Source of the DNA: Mesocentrotus franciscanus
Lineage: Eukaryota; Echinodermata; Echinoidea; Camarodonta; Strongylocentrotidae
Assembly: GCA_037976565.1 (NCBI GenBank)
Contig: CP137671.1
Coordinates: forward strand, 28,405,813 to 28,469,812
Length of the DNA stretch: 64,000 bases
Direction: 5' to 3'
Shown here: positions 55,885-64,000 of the stretch, piece by piece
How the letters are laid out: each line of letters opens with the position of its first letter
Position numbering within the stretch: the stretch's first letter is position 1
Made by a program: the position numbers and the translations under genes
The notes under the pieces: model-generated
What the model saw: the letters and a program-made list of their open reading frames with translations, nothing else
Told to the model about the DNA's origin: nothing
The model's database searches: none

Positions 55885-57720
55885 ATCTCAAGTAGTGATT
55901 CGCTGAATGATAATGATAATGGAAATGATAATACCTAAACCAGTTTCGGTAATAATGTACAAGATTCATGGGTATCCAATACAAAGGAAAGATGATTAAC
56001 GAAATATTTGTTTTCAAATTTGAAAGGAAAAAGGAAAGGAAAAAAATAGGAACAGAAAGAGACAGAGAAAAAAGATGAAGTGGTGTCCTGCCATTACAGG
56101 TCAAGTGCCTAAACAATTTACAAAACCTCCGAGGTAAATTATTATAAACAAAAACTTGTGATCACCTTTCTCGAGTATGGAAATTAATTAATTAATGTCT
56201 CACTCTTTCATGTCTACGCTAAGCGAAGTGCATTTTCTTATTGAATCGAACACAACCTTTAATTTTTTTAACATTTTTAAGGGATAATTACATTAAACTT
56301 ATCTCTGCGGATCATTTTTTAACTTCCTCATTACTTGGATATCAGTATTGGACGAATACCCTATAGTTAAAATCTCTCCTGAAAAAGGGGATAGCTCTTA
56401 AAATGCCCTCAAAGACGAAATATGACAAGAACTAGCTGAAGAGTCATAGAGGTGCAAACATTTTAGTTGTAGTCCCATATACCCATTTCCGTGTGCAGTG
56501 CATGTGACATTCTGAAAAACTGAGTCAATTTCTTTTATTTTTGATCTTTTCAAAATTTCACAGTACACACCAATTCATGTGTACATCATGAAGCTTTCAT
56601 AATTGATTCCAGACATTTTGATTTACAGTAAACTTTCTATCATGCAAACACGTATCATCATGACCCAATCCACGGTATGTCTTAATGAAAATCAACTTCT
56701 TGCTTCGCGTCAGGCAAAGGAATTTAAACATAACACTTGTAATAAAATAGCTAGTGTTATTTGGTGGTCTGGCAAAGCAAAATCCTAGAGCCCTAATAAA
56801 AAAAGGTCACTTGACAGCTCATAACTTTGAGGGCGACATATTTAACCCAATGAAAAACATCAAATATCAGTATGTCCGTTGGTAAAAAAAATGGATTGTT
56901 GATCAACCAGTTCTTCGTTTCGAATATACACCAGGATTCTGAACACTTATTTCTCTCAAGTAATTATACACCCTCAATTCTTAGTTCCGTTCGATAGCCT
57001 TCATGGCATTATGTATTTGATCTTTTATTTATTGGTTTGATTATTGTCAAACATATTGCAGCTCAAGGAGTTGACATTACTTCGTTCACAAAGTATGCAT
57101 TGGTATTAAATCGCATTGATACTTGGTTAAAAAGCTCATTAGCTAAAAAAACAACATTACAGTATATAATTATACTTGCTAGCGTTATAAGAACAAACGA
57201 CCATTACACAATTATTGTGTAAAGTCGCTGTTGCCTGCCTGCAATGTTGGGTCTTCTTCAAGCTGAATTTCTGTGATGAAGTATAAGGTAAGCATTGTTA
57301 TTTAGAAGAAGCGATATCGCACTCTTGGAAGAGAGAGAGAGAAATAAAGAGAGAGAGAGAGAGAGGGGGGAGTTGGGGATTTGGTTCGTCACAGTTCATG
57401 CTAGAGGGAGAGTAACAATCTGGTAGGAATAGTATGTTTTGTACATGGTTAGTAGTAGTTGCATTAACAAACCATAAAATTATGTCACTGTACGTAGCAG
57501 AGTGTCTGAAATATGAGACTGTTTAGACTTCATTGTCTTGGGAACCTACAAAAACAAGCTATGCTTTCCAGTAGGTTCCTGTTTCAATTCATAATTTTGT
57601 ACTTACTTTGTCAACTATATTCTTTATTGTGCAAACAATTGATATGAAATAGAATAAATTCGAATCAATCAATCAATCAATCAATCAACTACACTCCATA
57701 TAATCTGTGTTGCAGCTACT
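55885..57720. other. Upstream spacer of R10
   Basis: Collinear with 41730-43500 and 9120-10330. It holds a GA run (57327-57368) and a hairpin retroposon-like insert (57541-57690). A sense-strand GACAGGTAACA at about 55815-55825 could be a 5' UTR splice donor, but no acceptor is certain. No other gene is seen. Confidence 0.45.
57541..57690 (+). mobile_element. Hairpin retroposon-like insert with AATC tail
   Basis: Starts GGGAACCTAC and about 30 bp later has GTAGGTTCC, a perfect 9-bp stem. It continues through AGAATAAATTCG and ends in (AATC)n. Block II runs uninterrupted from CTTCATTGTCT into AACTGCACT (about 43438-43456) with no insert. A 3' hairpin plus simple-sequence tail suggests the 3' end of a LINE or a SINE. 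Confidence 0.6.
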
Positions 57721-57825
57721 TAACGTGCGTATTATTAAATGAATATGTATGAAGTATTTGCGTTGTTGGTTTTGATTTTAAGACCACGATACTGAAATTA
57801 CTTTTTTGTCAAATACTTTTGTTAA

Positions 57826-58354
57826 AGATACTATGTCCCTTTTCTAGCCAACATCCAATTCTGTAGAACTTTGCAGGAATTATGAATATGTCATGTATGT
57901 CCTATCTGTGAAATTTAAACGTTAGCAGTGTCCTAATATTCAAATTATGCAAGGAAACCTTTTTACTTGCTAGACTTCACTGTCAGACACTATTGATTGA
58001 CTGACTGGCTTTTTGCATCTTTGGTAATAACATACATAAAATGAGCTGTAAAGGGTACATGAGCATTTGTCTACATCAATAACCCACTTCTTGTAATGGC
58101 CAAAATTAAACTGATTGAATCTTTGTGCAGCATAAAACGTACGACCATTCGGTACAATGGTCTGAAAAATCAGACTATTACTTATTGGCTCTATAGCTCC
58201 TAAGTCGATTCGACAACTAATAGTCGTTATTTTCCCACTTAAAGACATTTTCAAGCCCCTTTTTTTAGGGAAGTTCTAAATTAGTATTGTCTTTCAAATG
58301 CCGTTGGAATTTAACCTTTTCATTTTTTTGGCCTGCAAATGGGACATAGTACCT
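57826..58354. mobile_element. 529-bp MITE-like element with TTAA target duplication
   Basis: The ends are inverted: AGATACTATGTCCCTTTT on the left and the complement of AGGTACTATGTCCCATTT on the right, 16 of 18 matching. TTAA flanks both sides (57822-57825 and 58355-58358). Block I has a single TTAA at the same place (about 11474). TTAA duplication is the hallmark of piggyBac-type transposition, though the ends do not begin with the usual CCC. The short minus-strand frame inside (57970-58254) has no recognisable domain. Confidence 0.75.
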
Positions 58355-58556
58355 TTAAGTGGCGTCTCCTATAAAAGACGCTAATTTTAGTGGGTTTCCA
58401 TGTAGGATTTGACACCATTCCGGTGTTTACCAAATAACAGGTGTTGTCAGTAACAACTGTTATAATGACCAATAGGGGAGGGGAATTTTAGTGTATGTCA
58501 AAATTTACAGCGTACGTATAATTATATGAATATGAATGAAGTATTTGCGTTGTTGG

Positions 58557-59440
58557 AAGAGTCTAAAGCCAATATTGTCGATATCAAACACATTACAATA
58601 GAAATCAAGGCGACTTCCTTAGCCTCCTGTGTACCAGTCTACGCATATGAAGTACGAGTCGCGTAAGTCACCGCAGTAATAACTAGATAGCGGAGGAGGT
58701 TCAGTAATAGTTACAAGTTTTATTTTTTTCAGTAGAGACTGGCTTACCCGTGATGAATTTTAGAAAAAAACATGGAGACAAAGAGGTGGAAAACTGTGAA
58801 TGATTGATTGAATGATGAAGAGCGGGGCGAGAACTTACTTGGCGGGAACGACGCACTGTAAAAAAGCCAGGTAAAGAAATGGGCGAATCAAATCGATAAG
58901 TGTTTTCAAAGGCGGAGCGTCGTCAGCGACACAAGTGGTTTTGTTCAATACAACCGCCTTTTAACTCTAATAAGAGTATCTCATTTTATGATTGGTTAAA
59001 TGATGGCAAGCCTAACCGAAAATCGTTTTAGGCATAGATGAGACAGATGGTTTCCTTGAATGGGTATAAAATATTAATGACGCCGCGTTCAATCTATCTT
59101 TATAACACAAACATCATATTGTCCTTACTATGAAACTGAAGTTGACATCAAACTGTTACCTCGTAGTGAAGCTCAGTACCACATCCTTGTTGTTTCACAA
59201 TTGCTCTAGAATCGTATCCAGAAACATTCGCAAATCATGCCAGAAGAGTTATGCCTCCTAACAATTTAAACGAGATTCCCTTCCTCATTTTCATCACAAA
59301 GTATCAAGTTCTCATAAGGCATTGTGTTTTCCAAACAGTTCTGTTGCGTTTCATCTCATGTACATGTATCTCAAATTTCTAATGCAAACATACGTCATTT
59401 GTTGTAATTATGGTAAGTATTTAGTCATTAGAGGGACTCA
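58557..59440 (-). pseudogene. Orphan gamma-receptor 5' flank (block III)
   Basis: Matches the block I relic (11682-12430) and the R6 5' flank. It begins at the remnant of the start region (GGAAGAGTCTAAAGCC) and includes the CCTCCTC box at 58691-58698, but the TATA core is mutated. No gamma coding sequence adjoins it; the dispersed repeat and the TTAA element lie there instead. Confidence 0.6.
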
Positions 59441-59750
59441 TATATTAATGTTTTTTTTTGCAACACCGTGGTGAGTGCGCCTCACAGCTGACCTCCCACT
59501 GCTCTTGCAACTTTCACTTTATTTTCTGATTTCAGCTGGTATTTTGTTTTGAAGTTTATTACCATTCTTATTGTACTAATCTTCTGACATCATATGACAA
59601 TTTTGGAGCTGAAATTTTGCATGGTTTGATGTGATATTCTGGTTTCAATTTTTCAAGTTTTGGGCTGTATTAGCTGTAGCATAGCATTGACTGGGAGCCA
59701 TAGCTTCACTACAGTCTATTGTGGTCCACCCAGGGGGAGCATTGAACACA

Positions 59751-62700
59751 ATGAAAGGGTTCAACATTGGCACCCTCCTTTCACTGGTTCTTTTGTGTTT
59801 GTCAAACACCTTGAATGAGGACATTGCTTCTTCATCTATTCATACATGGTCAGTGAATAGAGGTCATTACTACCACCACTGTCATCATTATACAGGGAAG
59901 AGGATTTTATACTACAGTAATTCAACCTGCACATTTCGTACTGAGTTGACAAAAGCTGGTGATGTACATCCCAATCCTGGCCCCGGGGAAAATGCTGAGG
60001 ATAATGGAGTTTCTTCTGCATCTTCTACAAGGAGTGTTAAACGCAATATCACCCACAGATTGGTGTATAGCAGAGCTGAACTGTTGGATCTACGCTGCGT
60101 GCATCGAATTGACGCATGCACTTGGAAAGCTATCACAACACTTGGGATCTCGAGTAGACGCCCTCGTCACAGGGGCTGCAAAGGAGGTAGACGCATACGA
60201 AGGCATGCTGAAACGGCCGATAAGACTTTCAATAGTTCCCAAGTTCATTGGGACCAATCTGTGGACTCTGGACATTGTCATATGGTTCTTTGGAATGCTA
60301 GATCTCTTAAGAAGAAGATGCACATGGTGTCAGACTTCGTAATTACACAACATGTGGATATCTTGGCACTCACTGAAACATGGCTCACAGGAGATGAACG
60401 TGATGGCCGGGTCTTGTCCGATTTCTCCAATGACCTCCCATCTCATGAGTTAATTAGCTCACCGAGAAGGAATAGATCAGGTGGTGGCGTTGGTGTATGC
60501 CTACATCGAAGCTTCAAAGTTCTTGGAAAGGACTTCGAAACTCTTGAATCCTTTGAATATCTTAACATTCTCATTTCAGCTGACCGTCAAAAGCCTCTTC
60601 GCTTGGTGGTAATCTACAGACCACAGAGAACTATTGATCGACGATCAACATCTTCCATCTTTCTTGATGAATTCGCTACCTTTCTTGAAGGATTGGCATC
60701 TGAACGCAACCATCTTGTGATATGTGGTGACTTTAATTTTCATGTCAACGATGATAAAGATCGAGAGGCTATGTTGTTTCTGGACTTGATTTCGTCAGCC
60801 AACTTGATCCAGCACGTTAACTTTCCCACCCATCAAAAGGGCCATACGTTGGACTTAATTCTTACAAGAGCGTCGGATGATGTGATTTCTAATGTTCACT
60901 CATCACAATTTCTTCCTTCAGACCACTCATCCGTCGGCTGCCAACTTAACATCAAGAAGCCGGATCCTATGAAAATTGACATCAGTTTTCGCAAACTGAA
61001 GGACATTGACATCCAAGCTTTCCGTGAGGATATTCTAGAGTCTGAACTTTATAGATCACCTGCTTCTGGTCTTGACCAGCAAGCTGTTCAATATAACAGG
61101 GTACTTCAAGCTCTACTTGATAAGCATGCCCCTCTGATTACTAGATGTGTAACTGCAAGGCCTCACTCTCGATGGTTTACCGATGATCTCCGTAAGAGTA
61201 AGCAGAGGGTAAGACAACTTGAGAGAAAATATCGTCTCTCCAGAGCCGAAATTGACCGCCAAATCCTGAAGGATGAATGTCGTCTCTACAGCAACCGACT
61301 TGCCATGGCTGAAAAGGAGTATTACTCTGAACAACTTGATGAATGTGATACCCATCAACTCTTTCAAAGAGTTGATCGTTTGTCTTCTACCTCCACAAGG
61401 ATGGTCCTCCCGTCAGATGATGACCCTCGTCTATCTCTTGCCGATCGTTTCTGTAATTTCTTCAGCACCAAGATTGATGTCCTTGTCAGGTCTCTCGAGA
61501 GTCTACCTTCAAGTAATCTAGCCCATATCAGTTTTCGAAGCACTCTGCAATGTTTTGATGCCTTTTCTCCAATATCACAGGGCCAAGTTTGTGGACTGAT
61601 CCTAAAGTCTCGTTCAACTTCCACCCGACTCGACCCAATCCCTACTTGGCTGCTAAAGAAATGCATTAATGAGTTAACCCCGGTTATAACATCTATTGTG
61701 AATGCTTCAATCACCAATGGTCATTTCCCTGATTCTCTCAAACATGCTCATGTGACTCCACTCTTGAAGTCCACGAAGCTGAGTCCTGATGATCTAAAGA
61801 GCTACAGGCCTGTATCTAATCTTCAGTTCTTGGGAAAGACTGTAGAGAGAGTCGTGTTAAAACAAATCCAGGAGTATTTGTCCGAGCATAACCTATATTC
61901 TGAGATGCAATCAGGATACCGGCCACATCATAGTTGTGAAACTGCCCTGCTAAAAGTTTCAAATGACATTCTACTTTCCCTGGATAAAGGCGATGAAGCG
62001 ATTCTGTTGCTGTTGGACTATTCTGCAGCCTTTGACACCGTGAGTCATGATGCCCTTCTAAGCCGTTTGCATGATAGATTTGGACTCAAAGACACAGCCT
62101 TGGAATGGTTTCGATCCTACCTCACTAACAGAACTCAGTCTGTTTTTGTTAGCGACTGTGAGTCACATGTCAGCTCTTCGAACTTCGGAGTACCCCAAGG
62201 ATCTGTTATCGGTCCGTTAGCATTTACACTTTTCTCATCTCCATTAGAGGATGTCATTAAACACCATGGCATATCGTGTATGACTTATGCAGACGACACT
62301 CAAATTTACCTCGTGCTAAAGAAGGATAACCATGCTGTTGCTCTACAAAGACTCAGTGCATGTTTTACAGACATTAAGAATTGGTCCATACAGAATGGAT
62401 TGAAATTAAATGAAAATAAGACGGAGTGTATACACTTTGTTAGCAGACATAGGACTTGTAGTCCGATTGATGATGTATGTCTTGATGGTACTGACATAGA
62501 ATGTTCTACAGGTGCTAGAAACCTTGGGGTCACATTTGATAATAATCTATCTCTGAAGACTCATGTGAACAATGTATGCAGATCTGCCTCATTTGCATTG
62601 CATAAAATCGGTAGCATCCGTCAGTTTCTTACTAAAAAGACCACCCAGAGACTTGTTCAGTCACTGGTCATGTCTCGTATTGACTTTTGCAACAGTCTTC

Positions 62701-63118
62701 TGTATGGTCTTCCTGATGCACAAATTAACAAATTGCAGAGAGTACAAAATTCAGCTGCTAGACTTATTGCAAAGCGTCGTTCACGTGAGTCCATCACTCC
62801 ACTGTTGAGGAGCTTCACATGCTAAGAGTCCGGGAACGAATTGATTTTAAGATCCTCTTGCTGACTTTCCAATGTTTGACAAAAACAGATCCAGTCTACC
62901 TTCAAAGGCTGATATCAGAATACTTACCCTCCCGCAACCTGCGCTCAAACAAGAAATCACTCTTAACAGTTCCTGCCACCAATACCCAGTCTTATGGTTC
63001 CCGAACTTTTTATGCAGCATCCCCTCAACTCTGGAACAATTTACCTCAATGTATAAAACAAGCAGATTCAACAGACAAATTCAAATCCATATTAAAAACC
63101 TACTTTTTTGTTAAATAG
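59751..63118 (+). pseudogene. LINE ORF: 2A-like leader, endonuclease, reverse transcriptase, one frameshift
   Basis: The first ATG is 59751; an in-frame GTG at 59721 precedes it. The N-terminus is hydrophobic (IGTLLSLVLLCLSNTL, signal-like), followed at about residues 71-78 by DVHPNPGP (codons 59961-59984), a variant of the D(V/I)ExNPGP 2A motif. The AP-like endonuclease follows: LWNARSL, ALTETWL, ICGDFNFH, HTLDLIL and PSDHSSV. Then the reverse transcriptase: STRLDPIPTWLL, YRPVSNLQFLGKTVERVV, QSGYRPHHSCETAL, LLLLDYSAAFDTVSH, FGVPQGSVIGPLAFTLF and MTYADDTQ (YADD at 62286-62297). At about 62812 (sense word TTGAGGAGCTTCAC) one G is missing relative to the expected REL motif. The frame ends at 62825 and the C-terminal part (PQLWNNLPQCI, ending FFVK) continues in another frame to 63118. 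Confidence 0.9.
59961..59984 (+). other. 2A-like ribosome-skipping motif in the LINE ORF
   Basis: These codons encode DVHPNPGP. In known 2A peptides the nascent chain is released between the last glycine and proline. Such motifs have been reported at the N-terminus of APE-type non-LTR retrotransposons in sea urchins and other invertebrates. Here histidine replaces the usual glutamate, so activity is uncertain. Confidence 0.6.
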
Positions 63119-63289
63119 CCTTTTCATTTGCATATGCAGCCCCCTCGATTGTCCACTATCTATTATGTATAACTTAATATTTGGCTGTAATTCCTTCTCT
63201 TTCTATTTTTCTTAAGCGCTTAGAGACATATTTTGTGATAAGCGCTATACAAATGTTGTTAATTATTAATTATTATTATTATATATACT

Positions 63290-64000
63290 CCAAATATTGC
63301 TTGCATTCTATTGGTGAAAAAATATCAGTTGCACAAGTGTACAATGTGCTAATTAGATCATGTGCAAACATATGCAGTGAATGGGAATTAACATCGTGGG
63401 TTTCGAGGTGTTTTTATGTGTCGATGAATGGAACTCAGCGCGTCGTGGATTTAGATGCACGCCATCTGCGATGAAATTGGATTGAGACAGTTTTCATTGG
63501 TCAGCACAAACATAGAGTCACAGGCCTTCTATACAAACCTTTGTGAACTCCATCAATAAACCAAATGTTCAAAATTATTTGTTTCCTTTTACTTTCTCTT
63601 TTGCTATGATTAGATGATTAATTTGATCTTTAAAAACTTCTGAGCTTTGAATTTAGCTCTTTTTCAAAACATTGGCATCACGAAAATGATTGAAGCAACT
63701 TTAACATTCGTAATGAATTCGGAAGACAAATAAATGGACAATAAAACTCCAGTGTTTATAGCAATGTTGTATAAAAATACATTTGGCGTAAACCAATCTA
63801 CAAGACCGCAACTATTGTTGCTTGCAAGTTATTCAGATCCTCGTAGAACCTCTTTCGCTCTGATTTATTATTTAAGTCTGGCAAATGTTAGGAGCCAAAA
63901 TATTTGTTCATTTCCATGTACATCCACTTGAAAACATGGAGCGGATGGTGAGGAAGTAGCAAATGAAAACAGTGGTGGTGGTGGTAGTGTAAGTTTTAAA
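63290..64000. other. Right-end flank
   Basis: The segment 63293-63700 matches 13283-13860 of block I. The rest is AT-rich, with a GGTGGT run at 63973-63987. No gene is supported. Confidence 0.5.

Larger units (their letters stand above)
44108..59440. repeat. Segmental duplication block III
   Basis: Collinear with blocks I and II, but starting inside a beta gene (R9) and enlarged by insertions: TU-like element, small retroposon-like insert at 47430-47560, LINE 49037-51353, insert at about 52845-52965, hairpin insert 57541-57690 and TTAA element 57826-58354. It holds the only intact alpha gene (R10) and ends with an orphan gamma 5' flank. It lacks the LINE fragment and the 41-bp repeat shared by blocks I and II. 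Confidence 0.85.
59450..63285 (+). mobile_element. Nearly full-length CR1/L2/Rex1-like LINE with 2A-like peptide
   Basis: It begins with a T-run and a 300-bp 5' region (GCAACACCGTGGTGAGTGCG...), then one long ORF with endonuclease and reverse transcriptase, and ends with GATAAGCGCTATACAAATG and an ATTATTATTATT tail. It interrupts the stretch shared by 59410-59440/63293-63700 and the block I flank at 13265-13860. The 3' end design resembles that of the LINE at 49037-51353, but the ORFs belong to different subfamilies. Confidence 0.85.

Noticed and set aside
1..64000. CRISPR array, phage or bacterial defence system
   Set aside because: The tandem repeats lack repeat-spacer structure, and the genes, promoters and retroelements are those of an animal genome.

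Overview
The window is animal genomic DNA: AT-rich, dense in non-LTR retrotransposon pieces, MITE-like insertions and microsatellites, with no bacterial gene organisation. The best guess is an echinoderm, probably a sea urchin or close relative. This rests on a foldback transposon whose ends are arrays of a 15-bp unit (the architecture described for sea urchin TU elements) and on a LINE carrying a 2A-like NPGP peptide. No species marker is visible.

The main content is a tandem array of one receptor family, all on the minus strand. Ten members or fragments can be recognised, here called R1-R10. A complete member is a single uninterrupted exon of about 480-680 codons: signal peptide, a cysteine-containing Ig-like ectodomain with many N-glycosylation sequons, one transmembrane helix, and a long cytoplasmic tail. 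The tail repeats the same short motifs: an ITIM/ITSM-like tyrosine (TYCSL, TYSSV), a PxLPxR proline motif, the invariant box LYAKPDMSRKTKK, an SDYDDP motif, and in some members HIYGNS and DLYMNT near the C-terminus. I do not recognise the family by name. It looks like a locally expanded cell-surface, probably immune or allorecognition-type, receptor family that signals through SH2 and SH3 adaptors.

Three subtypes are present. Beta: R1 (1-1494), R7 (32010-34065), R9 (44108-44677). Alpha: R2 (6834-8902), R8 (39469-41512), R10 (53637-55670). Gamma: R3 (17618-19051), R4 (20408-22874), R5 (23942-25940), R6 (27243-29257). R10 and R3 are fully open. R1 is open to the window edge but has lost its signal peptide and membrane helix. 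R6 has a single homopolymer frameshift. R2, R4, R5, R7, R8 and R9 carry stops, frameshifts or truncations.

The layout is a segmental duplication. Block I (about 1-12430), block II (about 31930-43985) and block III (about 44108-59440) are paralogous over their length, each with a beta gene followed by an alpha gene. Blocks I and III also keep an orphan gamma 5' flank without a gamma coding region, so the ancestral unit was probably beta-alpha-gamma. The gamma cluster lies between blocks I and II.

Mobile elements can be delimited by comparing filled and empty sites between the blocks: a 2.04-kb TU-like foldback element (45124-47163, 8-bp target duplication), a 5'-truncated LINE (49037-51353), a nearly full-length endonuclease/RT LINE with a 2A-like peptide (59450-63285), a 160-bp solo-LTR-like insert (3332-3491), a 529-bp TTAA-flanked MITE (57826-58354) and a LINE 3' fragment present in blocks I and II but absent from III. 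These insertions also give a relative history of the duplications. No tRNA, rRNA or CRISPR was seen.
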